From assembly GCF_900100665.1 (NCBI RefSeq), contig NZ_FNCS01000013.1:23909-87908 (forward strand): a stretch of DNA of 64,000 nucleotides. The letters run 5' to 3'. Source of the stretch: Pelagibacterium luteolum (GTDB taxonomy: Bacteria; Pseudomonadota; Alphaproteobacteria; Rhizobiales; Devosiaceae). The notes under the pieces are model-generated. The model was given only the letters and a program-made list of their open reading frames with translations, searched no databases and was not told the DNA's origin. Position numbers and translations under genes: made by a program. Positions 9,976 through 19,154 of the stretch are shown piece after piece (positions within the stretch are counted from its first letter, which is position 1; each line of letters opens with the position of its first letter).

Positions 9976-11103
9976 TCAGAAATGGGCTTTGAGGCTGGCG
10001 CTGATGCCGAGAACACTACCGTCGTCCCATGTTTCGCCGCGCAGGTTCTCTCCGCTTCCGATGATCGAGTAGGAGACACCGCCCGACAGTTCGAGATTTT
10101 CAGCGAGATTATACGCGCCGCCGAGGGTTGCGCCCCAACGGTCGGTCTGGGTGCCGCTGATCAGGACGCCTGAATCGTTAACTGACGATGTGCCGCGATC
10201 CCAGGTTATCGTGCCTAGCAGGGTCAGGTCGGGCGTAATGGCGTGGCCGACGCCACCAGTCACGGTCCAGCCGTCGCGATACGAGAAATCGGTACCGACA
10301 ACCGGACCAACTGTCGCGACGCTAAGGGACTGCAGCACAGACCAATCGACCCATTTGACGGAGCCGAGAACAAGCCAGCCAGGCGCTATGCCGGTTTGCC
10401 CCTTCACTTCAAAACTCTGCGGTGTCGTCGCATCTGCGGTTGCCGGTCCGCCAAATGCCGTGCCGGTAAGGGTGTAATCGACCGCAGCGTTATAGATAGC
10501 GCTGACGCGAAGTGCGATTTCCGGAATTTCGTATGCGGCGCCCACGCGCCAGCCGGTTCCGGACCCAGCGATCGAAAGAGGGGCTGTGGTGGTCAGGCCT
10601 GTGGGAATATCCGCCTCGTAACCGAGAGTTTGTGCGGAGATGCCCAGGATCGGGCTCAAGGTGCCAGGGCCGACGTCAAAGCCGTAGCTACAGGTCAGGC
10701 CAGCATCGAAGGATGTCAGGCGCTCCCGAGCGGCTTGCCCGGTCAGAGCGGCGTAGGCGAGATTACGGTCGACACCGTTTCCGAAGGGGTTTTGTGCCGA
10801 CATCAAGCAGGTGGCCTGATCGTTGAAGTCCGCCTTGACGGCAAGGTTGTAATGGACGCGGTCTGCAGAGCTAGACACGGTGCCCGGAATCGCTGCTCCG
10901 CCCAATGCTGGAAAGCCGGTTGGGTTCTCGATATCGTGCTCGATGTTGACGTGCGTCACCGTGGCCTTTGCGGCGTAGGTCGCGGGGTCAAAGAGGAGGT
11001 CCCAGTTATAGCCATTGGCTTCGAGTCCGCCGGCATGGGCGGTCGATGCCATTGCGGCGAGGGCGAGTGCCGCGAGTGCGGTCGTAGATTTAAATGTGGC
11101 CAT
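9976..11103 (-). CDS. FadL/OMPP1-family outer membrane transport protein
   Basis: The protein has 375 residues with a clear signal peptide (cleavage after AHA, about residue 24). The rest has the alternating pattern of beta strands of an outer membrane barrel and ends in a C-terminal Phe. The strand VLGSVKWVDWSVLQ matches the conserved Trp-rich segment of the FadL family, which moves long-chain fatty acids and other hydrophobic compounds across the outer membrane. It is shorter than E. coli FadL (about 420 mature residues). The ATG has a strong ribosome-binding site (AGGAGG). A perfect palindrome 60 bases upstream may be its operator. The substrate is unknown. Confidence 0.85.
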   Translation of the reverse strand: MATFKSTTALAALALAAMASTAHAGGLEANGYNWDLLFDPATYAAKATVTHVNIEHDIENPTGFPALGGAAIPGTVSSSADRVHYNLAVKADFNDQATCLMSAQNPFGNGVDRNLAYAALTGQAARERLTSFDAGLTCSYGFDVGPGTLSPILGISAQTLGYEADIPTGLTTTAPLSIAGSGTGWRVGAAYEIPEIALRVSAIYNAAVDYTLTGTAFGGPATADATTPQSFEVKGQTGIAPGWLVLGSVKWVDWSVLQSLSVATVGPVVGTDFSYRDGWTVTGGVGHAITPDLTLLGTITWDRGTSSVNDSGVLISGTQTDRWGATLGGAYNLAENLELSGGVSYSIIGSGENLRGETWDDGSVLGISASLKAHF

Positions 11104-11162
11104 GGTCTCCTCCTAGTCCTCCAAAGCGCGCATCTCCCAATGCGCTGATGCGTCGGGGTGCA

Positions 11163-11178
11163 TTGACGCTTGCGTCAA
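11163..11178. promoter_or_regulatory. Perfect palindromic operator candidate upstream of the FadL-like gene
   Basis: TTGACGC-TT-GCGTCAA is a perfect 16-base palindrome about 60 bases before the minus-strand start. Its size and symmetry fit a TetR-type dimer site. Fatty-acid regulators of that family often control FadL homologues, but no regulator gene is adjacent, so the link is inference. Confidence 0.5.
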
Positions 11179-11262
11179 CGATTGCTGCATATCGTAAAGC
11201 GGTCAATGCGAAGCGGCGCGAATTTGACAAGAATGTGTCGCTGATGCGTCCTTGCAACAGGT

Positions 11263-12180
11263 TCAATCGACGCGTTCGGGCGCCGGCGTTGTGACCCTGC
11301 GGCGGCCGATGCGGGCCATGCGTACGCCGAGAAGGGCGCGCGCGGCTTCGACGCCAGGAGTGGCTACGCCGGATGCAACCACAATCACAAGACCGATGAT
11401 GGCAACGGCATCGGGGTATTCCTGATAAAACAACCCGCCCAGGATGATGGCCCAGACGATCTGGCTGTACTGGGTTGGTGCGATCTGGTTGGCGGCGACG
11501 CGGCGGGACGCGGCTATCATGAGCAATTGCCCGGTGCCGCCGAACAGCCCGATCATGAGAAACATGCCCATCTGGTGCCAGGTGGGGATTTCAAAGCTGG
11601 GGATCATCGCGATGCCATTGAAGACCAGGGCATAGGTGAGCAGGACGCCCAGCAGGGAGACGCGGCGCTCATTTGCCGATACCTTCTTGAGCACGATGGC
11701 GCCGACCGATGCGGAAACCGCGGCGCAGGCGGCGGCGATGTGGCCCATCTCAAGCACTTTAAAGCCGGGGCGCACGACGAGAAGGACCCCGGCAAAGCCG
11801 ACGGCGAGGACCAGCCATCGGGACGGCGACATCGATTCACGCAGGATGAAGACCGAAAGGATGGTGACGAAGATGGGCGTGAGAAAGATCAGTGCATAGG
11901 CTTCAGCCAGCGGGATGGAGGTGAAGGCGATTGTGGCCATGGCCATGGAAATGATGCCGCAGACTCCGCGCAATTGCATGAGCCAAGGGTGGCGAAGCTT
12001 GTAGGTGTCGCGCCAGAGCTCGCCGCGCGGGCGCACGATCAGGGCAGGGACGAAGGAAAAGATCGTCAGAAAAAAGCCGATCTGGAAGACCGACAGGCTA
12101 TCGCCAAAGCTCTTGATGGCAGCGTCGCCGAAGGCAAAACTTGCATAGGCGGCTAGCGCGATGAGGACGCCAACCGGCAT
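11263..12180 (-). CDS. EamA/DMT-family transporter
   Basis: The protein has 305 residues and ten hydrophobic segments arranged as two EamA repeats (about residues 5-135 and 145-280). The conserved pattern EAYALIFLTPIFVTILSVFILRE sits at the end of the first repeat and QIVWAIILGGLFYQEYP in the second. DMT exporters move amino acids, metabolites or drugs across the inner membrane; the substrate cannot be read here. ATG at 12180 was chosen over an in-frame TTG four codons upstream. It stands alone between the FadL-like gene and icd. Confidence 0.88.
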   Translation of the reverse strand: MPVGVLIALAAYASFAFGDAAIKSFGDSLSVFQIGFFLTIFSFVPALIVRPRGELWRDTYKLRHPWLMQLRGVCGIISMAMATIAFTSIPLAEAYALIFLTPIFVTILSVFILRESMSPSRWLVLAVGFAGVLLVVRPGFKVLEMGHIAAACAAVSASVGAIVLKKVSANERRVSLLGVLLTYALVFNGIAMIPSFEIPTWHQMGMFLMIGLFGGTGQLLMIAASRRVAANQIAPTQYSQIVWAIILGGLFYQEYPDAVAIIGLVIVVASGVATPGVEAARALLGVRMARIGRRRVTTPAPERVD

Positions 12181-12367
12181 CAGAGTTTCCAATGTTTGCG
12201 GTGAAGCGCGGCGAAGGCCGCACAGGTCAGTGATAGAGGCAATCGGTGGCGGGGTCGAGGGGATTTATGGTGGGCAGCTGGCGTGGTGATCGTGACGTGC
12301 GCAGAGCCGGATCCTGGGAGGAAATCCAGGGATGTCTGAGGAAGGGGTGCCTGCTCCGGCTGATACA

Positions 12368-12398
12368 AAAAAGGCCCGGGCGGGTGCCGGGCCTTTTT
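12368..12398. terminator. Terminator after icd (works on both strands)
   Basis: A 7-bp stem GGCCCGG/CCGGGCC (12373-12379 with 12387-12393) is flanked by A5 and T5 tracts. It lies 21 bases beyond the icd stop on the minus strand. Confidence 0.88.
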
Positions 12399-12418
12399 CG
12401 CGTTCAAGCGTAGAAATA

Positions 12419-13630
12419 TCAGGCCATGGCCTTCTGGAGGTTCTCGTCGATGGCGTCGAGGAAGCCCATGGTCGAGAGCCAAGGCTGATCAGGGCCGACG
12501 AGAAGGGCGAGATCCTTGGTCATCTTGCCTTCTTCGATGGTGTCCACGGTGACCTTTTCCAAGGTTGCAGCGAACTTGGCGAGCTCATCATTGCTATCGA
12601 GCTTGGCACGGTGGGCGAGGCCACGGGTCCAGGCGAAGATCGATGCTGTGGAATTGGTCGAGGTTTCCTTGCCCTGCTGGTGCTGGCGGTAGTGACGGGT
12701 CACCGTGCCATGCGCCGCTTCGGCTTCGACGGTCTGTCCATCGGGGGTCATCAGGACGGAGGTCATCAAGCCAAGCGAGCCAAAGCCCTGGGCCACGATG
12801 TCGGACTGGACGTCGCCGTCGTAGTTCTTGCAGGCCCAGACGTAACCGCCGGACCATTTGAGGGACGCAGCGACCATGTCGTCGATCAGGCGGTGCTCGT
12901 ACCAGATTTTCTTGGCTTCGTATTGGTCCTTGAACTCGGCTTGGAAGACTTCCTCGAAGATGTCCTTGAAGCGACCGTCATAGACCTTAAGGATGGTGTT
13001 CTTGGTCGAGAGGTAGCAGGGCACGCCGCGCTGCAGGGCGTAGTTGAGCGAAGCGCGGGCAAAGTCGCGGATCGAATCATCGAGGTTGTACATGGCCATG
13101 GCAACGCCGGCGCCGGGGGACTGGAACACCTCGTGTTCGATTTCCTGTCCGTCTTCGCCGACGAACTTGATGGTCAGTTTGCCCTTACCGGGGAATTTGA
13201 AATCGGTGGCGCGATACTGATCGCCAAAAGCGTGGCGACCGACAATGATCGGCTGAGTCCAGCCGGGCACGAGGCGCGGGACGTTCTTGCAGATGATGGG
13301 TTCGCGGAAGATCACGCCGCCAAGAATGTTGCGGATGGTGCCGTTGGGCGAGCGCCACATCTTCTTGAGGCCGAATTCTTCAACGCGGCCCTCATCGGGC
13401 GTGATGGTGGCGCATTTGACGCCGACGCCGTGCTTCTTGATAGCGTGGGCGGAATCGATGGTCACCTGGTCATCGGTGGCATCGCGGTTTTCGACGCTGA
13501 GATCGTAATATTCAAGATCGATGTCGAGATAGGGATGGATCAACTTGTCCTTGATGGCCTGCCAGATGATCCGGGTCATCTCGTCGCCGTCAAGTTCGAC
13601 GACGGGATTGGCGACTTTGATCTTGCTCAT
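12419..13630 (-). CDS. icd: NADP-dependent isocitrate dehydrogenase
   Basis: The 403-residue enzyme belongs to the short, eukaryote-like IDH group found in alphaproteobacteria. It begins [21 protein letters not shown] and has the substrate-loop segment [14 protein letters not shown] plus the NADP-site region [10 protein letters not shown]. It converts isocitrate to 2-oxoglutarate in the TCA cycle, making NADPH. It ends in its own terminator and is followed on the same strand, upstream, by a promoter-sized gap of about 120 bases. Confidence 0.98.
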   Translation of the reverse strand: MSKIKVANPVVELDGDEMTRIIWQAIKDKLIHPYLDIDLEYYDLSVENRDATDDQVTIDSAHAIKKHGVGVKCATITPDEGRVEEFGLKKMWRSPNGTIRNILGGVIFREPIICKNVPRLVPGWTQPIIVGRHAFGDQYRATDFKFPGKGKLTIKFVGEDGQEIEHEVFQSPGAGVAMAMYNLDDSIRDFARASLNYALQRGVPCYLSTKNTILKVYDGRFKDIFEEVFQAEFKDQYEAKKIWYEHRLIDDMVAASLKWSGGYVWACKNYDGDVQSDIVAQGFGSLGLMTSVLMTPDGQTVEAEAAHGTVTRHYRQHQQGKETSTNSTASIFAWTRGLAHRAKLDSNDELAKFAATLEKVTVDTIEEGKMTKDLALLVGPDQPWLSTMGFLDAIDENLQKAMA

Positions 13631-13748
13631 TCAGCGCTCCTCAATTTGCCGATATTTTTCAGGCGCCCCTATAGCATTGAGATTGGCAAGAGCAAAGCCG
13701 AACCGGGCAAAACACGCTCGGTTCGGCGGGAATTGGGACTAAAGTCGA

Positions 13749-14867
13749 CTAAATCGGGTAGCGAAGCGTGGCTGCAAGCGATGCGTCGTGCGGGAGGTCC
13801 GGCTTGCGTACAGCCAAAACGGTGGCTCCGCTGGCCAATGCGCGACTCATGATTTCATCGACAACGCCGAATGTATGCGGCCCTTCGTCGGCGAAGGTGA
13901 CGGCCCCGCTCTCTTCGTCGATCGTGCCATGAACAACTTCGTCGAAGTCGACAAGCAGGGTTTCGATGGCGCCAAACGTCGCTGCGCGGGCAGCATCGGA
14001 GATGTCGGTGGTCGTACGGCTCGCACCCTTTCGCGCCTCGAAGGTTGCGTTGAACTCTTCGATCTGGCTGGCATAAATACCGTCGAGCACCTTTTGGGCG
14101 GATGTGGCGATTTCGCTATCGGTGGAGCGATCGTTCGTGTCGGTGATGGTTTCGTCGGCCAAGCTGGTGATGGATGTAACCGACCGGAAGATTGAATCGA
14201 GCGGCTGCGTTGCAGCCAGGATCAGCGGGAGATCGCGACCGGACAACACAGGGCGCAGGGCTGCGTCGACCTGCCTTGCATAGTTTGCCAACAGGACCTT
14301 CTGGCCTTCCGATCCAGTGATGCGACGCTTTGCCGAGCGGTCGTTGATCGTGGATCGATTGTTGGCACTGGCCGCATCGCTGGGCATCCCTGGAACCTTG
14401 ATCTCCTGGGGCGGCAGATCAGGGAAGACCTCGACAAGCCGGACTGCATTTTCCGAGAGCGCCAGAACCAGAGCGTCGTGCGGGAATGTTATGGCGCGGA
14501 GGAGCGGTTTTAGGAGGAAGCGGTCTGCGACTTCCACTGTGGCGTTGAGTTTGTTCGCCAGTCGGAAGGTGCGGATTTTTGTCGGTGTGGCGAAAATCGC
14601 GAGGGAGTGCGCCTGGAAGCGCCAGAATTCATCATCCTCCAGAAGGTCGTCGAACTCTTCACCGATGGCGGCGATCTCACCCTTGTCGAGGGAAAGCTCT
14701 TCGAGTTGCGACATGGCATTCTTGACCAGATTACCCAATTCGATGCGGGATGCGTCGATGTCTTGAGTGAGAGGGGTAGTGGGGAGATAGATTGAAACGC
14801 AGGCCCTTGCGCGCTCGCTATTGAGTTTTTTGAACTGCTGCAATGTGGGCGTGTCAATATAGAGCAT
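13749..14867 (-). CDS. baeRF-like protein (release-factor-fold family), function unknown
   Basis: The product has 372 residues. The start was set at ATG 14867 because AAGAGG lies nine bases before it; the open frame runs 60 codons further but with atypical sequence. The protein begins LYIDTPTLQQFKKL and contains CVSIYLPTTPL, LALSENAVRLVEV and LADETITDTNDRST-like segments. These resemble the bacterial archaeo-eukaryotic release factor (baeRF) families, whose role is thought to lie in translation or stress, including Host_attach-like proteins. The family assignment is from memory of the pattern. It is monocistronic between icd and a TfoX-like gene. Confidence 0.65.
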   Translation of the reverse strand: MLYIDTPTLQQFKKLNSERARACVSIYLPTTPLTQDIDASRIELGNLVKNAMSQLEELSLDKGEIAAIGEEFDDLLEDDEFWRFQAHSLAIFATPTKIRTFRLANKLNATVEVADRFLLKPLLRAITFPHDALVLALSENAVRLVEVFPDLPPQEIKVPGMPSDAASANNRSTINDRSAKRRITGSEGQKVLLANYARQVDAALRPVLSGRDLPLILAATQPLDSIFRSVTSITSLADETITDTNDRSTDSEIATSAQKVLDGIYASQIEEFNATFEARKGASRTTTDISDAARAATFGAIETLLVDFDEVVHGTIDEESGAVTFADEGPHTFGVVDEIMSRALASGATVLAVRKPDLPHDASLAATLRYPI

Positions 14868-14998
14868 GAATAAACCTCTTGCTTGTGAAAATGCTGTCTT
14901 TGGCAAATTGCCTTTCCATTCCAATCCGTGGGGCAAAGATTGGTTGCGCTGCGAAAGCATATCAATGTGCAGGGGACGTTTAGTCGCAGTGTCTTGCG

Positions 14999-15334
14999 CT
15001 ATTTTGGCGGCAGAGAGGCAGCGAAGGCGCGGCAACGGTCGAGCCATTGCGCTAGGGTATCGTCATCCTCGAGGACGTCGCCATCGACCGAGACAAAGCC
15101 GCCCATGGTCCTGGTGCCCATGGTCATCGCGCTGGCGCCGGGTTCGCTTAACGCTGTATCGTAGCCGTCCTTACCCACACGAGCGAGGAGCGCGCCATCG
15201 CTCATGATGGCGACGACCATGTTGCCGTGTAGCATGAAGGCGCGGCCGCCGAACATCTTGCGTTCGGTGATGCCCGGACGATGGCCGAGATGGTCACGGA
15301 CGCGGTCGGCGAGTTCGTCGGCTGCAAAGCTCAT
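14999..15334 (-). CDS. TfoX/Sxy N-terminal domain protein
   Basis: The 111-residue protein has the TfoX_N pattern: an N-terminal helix, then ITERKMFGGRAFMLHGNMVVAIM, a KMFGG-type motif, and a DVLEDDDTLAQWLDRCRAFAASLP tail. In gammaproteobacteria TfoX/Sxy activates competence genes. The stand-alone N-terminal domain in alphaproteobacteria has no known role. It is transcribed with the GFA-family gene just upstream, with three bases between them. Confidence 0.85.
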   Translation of the reverse strand: MSFAADELADRVRDHLGHRPGITERKMFGGRAFMLHGNMVVAIMSDGALLARVGKDGYDTALSEPGASAMTMGTRTMGGFVSVDGDVLEDDDTLAQWLDRCRAFAASLPPK

Positions 15335-15337
15335 TGC

Positions 15338-15769
15338 CTAAAATCCGGTGCTGTCGCGGTAGGTGTCATGTTGCTGCAGGGCGGGGTCGAGAAGGTCCCA
15401 ATCGAGGTGCGAGCGCGAGAAGACGGCCTGATTTGGTGCGAACCAAGTAGGGTCATCGAACACGCCGGCCGGGAGCAGGATGAGGTTTGGGGCACGCTGG
15501 GTACGGGCGTATAGAGGGGTGCCGCACTCGGCGCAGAAATTGCGCGTGATGTGCGAACCGGAGGCTGCGGTCCTGGTGTGGCCATTGACCGGGCCGTTAA
15601 TCGCGACGGTGTCGGTGTGCATGAGGACCACGGTTGAGTGACCGGTGCCCGTTGCCTTGCGGCAGTCGCGGCATGAGCAGACGAGCATCGAGAGCACGGG
15701 GCCATCGACTGTGATGGTGCTGGCACCGCAGGCGCATTGGGCGGTTTCGTTGAGAACAAGCTTTGTCAT
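15338..15769 (-). CDS. GFA-family (CENP-V/GFA domain) zinc protein
   Basis: The protein has 143 residues from ATG 15769. Cysteine pairs typical of the GFA fold are visible: CACG near residue 12, CSCRDC near residue 32 and FCAECGTPLY near residue 78. These bind two zinc ions in family members. The prototype is linked to glutathione-dependent formaldehyde handling, but most members are uncharacterised, so no substrate is assigned. It is probably co-transcribed with the TfoX-like gene. Confidence 0.88.
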   Translation of the reverse strand: MTKLVLNETAQCACGASTITVDGPVLSMLVCSCRDCRKATGTGHSTVVLMHTDTVAINGPVNGHTRTAASGSHITRNFCAECGTPLYARTQRAPNLILLPAGVFDDPTWFAPNQAVFSRSHLDWDLLDPALQQHDTYRDSTGF

Positions 15770-15857
15770 CGGGAGAGGCTGGCATGGCAATCGGCGCAAT
15801 GCCAGCGCAAAACTTGCTATCGGCGCCGCTTAGACGTAGTGGCACAGGCCACAGACC

Positions 15858-16433
15858 ATGATGGTGACGATGTCCTATTTTCCGATCGAAACAGAGCGAC
15901 TGTTGCTGCGCCAGTTCAGGCTTTCCGATGTCGATGCGACCGCTGCATATGAGGGACTGCCGGAGGTTGCGCGCTATTGCTCCTGGGAGCCGCGGACGCG
16001 ACGGAGGATAAAGGAACTGATCCCGCGCTGGATCGCCATGGACGGTCTGGGAGCCAAGAGCGAAGGCATTCAGTATGCGGTGGTACTCAAGGCGTCTGGC
16101 CGGCAGATCGGAGACTGCGTCTTGATGTTTGACGATATCGCGGCGCGGCAGGGGCAGTTGGGCTATGTGATGGACCCCGCGCACCAGGGACGTGGCTATA
16201 CCACAGAAGCGGCCCGCGCAGTGCTAGGGGTCGGGTTCGATCGCGTGGGGTTGCATCGGATTTCTGCGCGGTGCGATACGCGCAATTTCGCGTCCTGGCG
16301 GGTGATGGAAAAGCTGAGCATGCGGCGCGAGGCGCATTTTCGCGAACATGCAATTTTCAAGGGCGAATGGGACGAGGAATTCGTCTATGCGATGCTCGAA
16401 GACGAATGGCGCGCGCAGCAAGGGGCAGTGTGA
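15858..16433 (+). CDS. GNAT-family N-acetyltransferase (RimJ/RimL-like)
   Basis: The 191-residue protein starts with the TERLLLRQFRLSDVDA segment common to RimJ/RimL-type acetyltransferases. It has the acetyl-CoA loop region YVMDPAHQGRGYTTEAARAVLGVGF and the ISARCDTRNFASWRVMEKLSM helix. It probably transfers an acetyl group to an amine or protein N-terminus; the acceptor is unknown. Its stop overlaps the next gene's start (TGATG), so translational coupling with trmJ is likely. ATG at 15870 is an alternative start. Confidence 0.9.
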   Translation: MMVTMSYFPIETERLLLRQFRLSDVDATAAYEGLPEVARYCSWEPRTRRRIKELIPRWIAMDGLGAKSEGIQYAVVLKASGRQIGDCVLMFDDIAARQGQLGYVMDPAHQGRGYTTEAARAVLGVGFDRVGLHRISARCDTRNFASWRVMEKLSMRREAHFREHAIFKGEWDEEFVYAMLEDEWRAQQGAV

Positions 16434-17236
16434 TGGCGGGGACCGATACAAGCAAGGAATTCATGTTTCGTCCCACGCCGGCGATCGTTCTTTGCGAACC
16501 GCAGCTTGGCGAGAATATCGGGACGACCGCGCGGGCCATGGCGAATTTCGGGCTCTGGGATCTGCGACTGGTCAATCCGCGAGACGGCTGGCCTAATGAA
16601 AAGGCGGTAGCGGCTGCAGCCAAGGCGCTGCCGGTGATCGAGCGGGTGCGGGTGTTCGATACGCTCGCCGAAGCGATCGACGATCTCAATCTCGTTTATG
16701 CGACGACAGCGCGGAACCGGGAAATGTTCAAGCCGGTGATCGGGCCGGACGAGGCGGCGGATCGGATGAGCGCGCATATCGGCGCGGGCCAGAAAGCCGG
16801 CATTCTGTTCGGGCGCGAGAAGTGGGGGCTTAACAATGACGAGGTGGCCCTGTCCGATGCGATCGTGACGCTGCCTGTGGAGCCGGCTTTTGCGTCGCTC
16901 AACATCGCGCAGGCCGTGCTGGTTCTTGCCTATGAGTGGCGCCGGGCGGCACTCAAGGATGCGCCTTTGCCTTTTGCAGGTGATGAGGGCGAGCCGGCCC
17001 CACGGGGGCAGATTGTCGGGCTGACCGAGCAGTTAGGAGAGGCGCTGGACCGGGCCGGGTTCTTCAAGACTGATGCGAAGCGACCGACCGTGATGAACAA
17101 TATCCGCGCGATGTTCGCGCGGGCCGGGTTCAACGCGCAGGAGGTGCGGACTTTGCGAGGGGTCGTGGCAGCTCTGGACCGGCGGCATGAACGACCCAAT
17201 CCAGCCCGCTTGCGCAAGAACGACGACGAACAATAG
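16433..17236 (+). CDS. trmJ: tRNA 2'-O-methyltransferase, TrmJ type (SPOUT)
   Basis: The 267-residue protein has the SpoU/TrmH-type SPOUT motifs: IVLCEPQLGENIGTTARAMANFG at the N-terminus, ILFGREKWGLNND in the centre and LPVEPAFASLNIAQAVLVLAYEW at the knot. The C-terminal extension after residue 190 fits TrmJ, which methylates ribose 32 of several tRNAs using S-adenosylmethionine. ATG 16433 was chosen because it overlaps the upstream stop and the protein then starts at the normal length. A related SpoU enzyme with another target is possible. Confidence 0.85.
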   Translation: MAGTDTSKEFMFRPTPAIVLCEPQLGENIGTTARAMANFGLWDLRLVNPRDGWPNEKAVAAAAKALPVIERVRVFDTLAEAIDDLNLVYATTARNREMFKPVIGPDEAADRMSAHIGAGQKAGILFGREKWGLNNDEVALSDAIVTLPVEPAFASLNIAQAVLVLAYEWRRAALKDAPLPFAGDEGEPAPRGQIVGLTEQLGEALDRAGFFKTDAKRPTVMNNIRAMFARAGFNAQEVRTLRGVVAALDRRHERPNPARLRKNDDEQ

Positions 17237-17304
17237 CTAAGGTTGCCCGGGCGGGATCGTGCCTGTAGGGTTTTGGTCCCACCTTTCCTGTTTCCGGACC
17301 ATCC

Positions 17305-18252
17305 ATGATTTCTCCCGCCGCGGCGGCATCGCAATCTCATTCGCGTTCGGCTCAGACGGGAATGGTGATCATGGTGATCGCCATGGCGCTGGTGCCGATC
17401 GGCGATACGCTTTCCAAGACGCTGACGGCTTTCCTCAACCCGTTCGAGATCGCGTTCTGGCGGTTCCTGCTGCAGATGATGGTGCTGGGCGGCGTTATCG
17501 TGCTTTTGCGGCGACGGTTGCAGACCGGGCCATGGGGACTGCTGGTGCTGGGCGGGTTTTCCGCGGCTGCTACGCTTGGGGCGCTGATTGGGGCGTTCGT
17601 TACGATGCCGATCGCGACGGCTATCGCGATCTTTTTCGTGGAGCCGCTGATTCTCACCGTGCTGTCGGCGCTGTTTCTCGGGGAGCGGACGGGCTGGCGG
17701 CGCTATATCGCTGTGTTCGTCGGGCTGATTGGCGCCCTGATCGTTATCCGACCGAGCTGGGACGTGTTCGGGTGGACATCGCTCTTGCCGCTTGTGGCCG
17801 CTACGGCTTTTGCGACCAATGCGATCGTGATCCGTAAATTGTCGCGAACCATGGATTCGATGTCGATCCAGTTCTGGTTCGCGCTGATTGCGCTTGGGAT
17901 GATCGGACTGGTGCTGATGCTTACGGGCGGGATGGAATTGTTCAGTTTTGCCGAAGGGTTCGATGCATCGGGGCCGTGGGGGCTACTAGGGATCATGGGG
18001 CTTTTGTCGGCACTGACCTTCTTTCTGATTTCGGAAGCGTTTCGGCGGGCACCGGCATCAACGATCGCACCGTTTCAGTATCTCGAGATCGTGGGCGCGG
18101 TGGCGCTTGGCTATTTCGTTTTCGGGGACTTTCCGGATTTCTGGACCTGGGTGGGCACAGCGATCATCCTTGCATCGGGGCTTTACGTCTTTCAGCGCGA
18201 ACGGAAGCAGGGCCAGGTGCCGAAATCGGAAGCCGTTCATGGGACGGAGTAG
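17305..18252 (+). CDS. EamA/DMT-family transporter
   Basis: This 315-residue membrane protein has two EamA repeats. Signature stretches are GDTLSKTLTAFLNPFEIAFWRF, ATAIAIFFVEPLILTVLSALFLGE and, in the second half, APFQYLEIVGAVALGYFVFGDFPD. The polar N-terminal stretch (about 20 residues) and the tail KQGQVPKSEA are cytoplasmic by the positive-inside rule. The substrate is unknown. It is one of three DMT transporters in the window and is not obviously in an operon with trmJ, which ends 68 bases earlier. Confidence 0.88.
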   Translation: MISPAAAASQSHSRSAQTGMVIMVIAMALVPIGDTLSKTLTAFLNPFEIAFWRFLLQMMVLGGVIVLLRRRLQTGPWGLLVLGGFSAAATLGALIGAFVTMPIATAIAIFFVEPLILTVLSALFLGERTGWRRYIAVFVGLIGALIVIRPSWDVFGWTSLLPLVAATAFATNAIVIRKLSRTMDSMSIQFWFALIALGMIGLVLMLTGGMELFSFAEGFDASGPWGLLGIMGLLSALTFFLISEAFRRAPASTIAPFQYLEIVGAVALGYFVFGDFPDFWTWVGTAIILASGLYVFQRERKQGQVPKSEAVHGTE

Positions 18253-18471
18253 GGCCACGGCGCTTGACTTTCGGCCGATTGGCACCTAGAAACCGGCCAT
18301 CCTGACTGGGCTATGCTCATCGGGAAGCACCCGAGACCGTCGGTTTGCGTATTCAGGTTGGGCCTTTGGCTCTAGCCAGTACCAACGTTTTTCGCACGGT
18401 CTGTCGATCGCCTCGCAAGAGGGGATAGAGGAGGGCGCTGTCTTTTATCTGTAATCTACAAAGGACAAGCG

Positions 18472-19089
18472 ATGTCAAAACGTCATTCGCAGAAGCACAA
18501 GATCGACCGCCGTCTCGGCGAAAATATCTGGGGTCGTCCGAAGTCCCCGCTCAACGCACGCGCCTATGGCCCCGGCCAGCACGGCCAGCGCCGCAAGGGC
18601 AAGCTCTCGGATTTCGGTATTCAGCTGCGCGCAAAGCAGAAGCTGAAGGGCTATTACGGCTCGATCACCGAAAAGGCCTTCAAGCGCGTTTATGCCGAAG
18701 CGGCTCGCCGCAAGGGCGACACCGGTGAGAACCTCATCGGTATTCTGGAAAGCCGTCTCGACGCGATCGTTTACCGCGCCAAGTTCGTGCCGACCGTGTT
18801 CGCCGCTCGCCAGTTCGTCAACCACGGCCACGTTCAGGTCAACGGCAAGCGCGTCAACATCCCGTCCTACAACGTCCAGCCGGGCGACGTGATCACGGTC
18901 CGTGAGCGCTCCAAGCAGCTCACCGTGGTTCTCGAAGCCGTTCAGCTCGCAGAGCGCGACGTGCCGGACTATGTGGATGCCGACCACTCCAAGATGTCTG
19001 CGACCTTCGTTCGCGTGCCGACCCTTTCGGACGTGCCGTACCCGGTCCAGATGGAACCGAACCTGGTCGTCGAATTCTATTCGCGCTAA
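18472..19089 (+). CDS. rpsD: Small ribosomal subunit protein uS4
   Basis: The 205-residue protein starts [21 protein letters not shown] and contains [24 protein letters not shown] and [17 protein letters not shown] segments. The S4 RNA-binding domain follows ([22 protein letters not shown]). It initiates assembly of the 5' domain of 16S rRNA. The gene stands alone with an AAAGGA ribosome-binding site and ends in a strong terminator. Codon choice is strongly biased to C-ending codons, as expected for a highly expressed gene. Confidence 0.99.
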   Translation: MSKRHSQKHKIDRRLGENIWGRPKSPLNARAYGPGQHGQRRKGKLSDFGIQLRAKQKLKGYYGSITEKAFKRVYAEAARRKGDTGENLIGILESRLDAIVYRAKFVPTVFAARQFVNHGHVQVNGKRVNIPSYNVQPGDVITVRERSKQLTVVLEAVQLAERDVPDYVDADHSKMSATFVRVPTLSDVPYPVQMEPNLVVEFYSR

Positions 19090-19111
19090 GCGAACAGCCA
19101 GTTTGAATGGG

Positions 19112-19142
19112 AAAGGGCCGCTCCGATGGAGCGGCCCTTTTT
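19112..19142. terminator. Terminator between rpsD and the SbmA-like gene
   Basis: The perfect stem AAAGGGCCGCTCC/GGAGCGGCCCTTT (19112-19124 with 19128-19140) has a three-base loop and T5 on the plus side. The A run on the other side lets it serve the convergent minus-strand gene as well. Confidence 0.93.
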
Positions 19143-19154
19143 CGTTGGTCGACC

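Noticed and set aside
12332..13852. Plus-strand open frame of 506 codons opposite icd
   Set aside because: Entirely explained by icd on the other strand; the product has no recognisable family.
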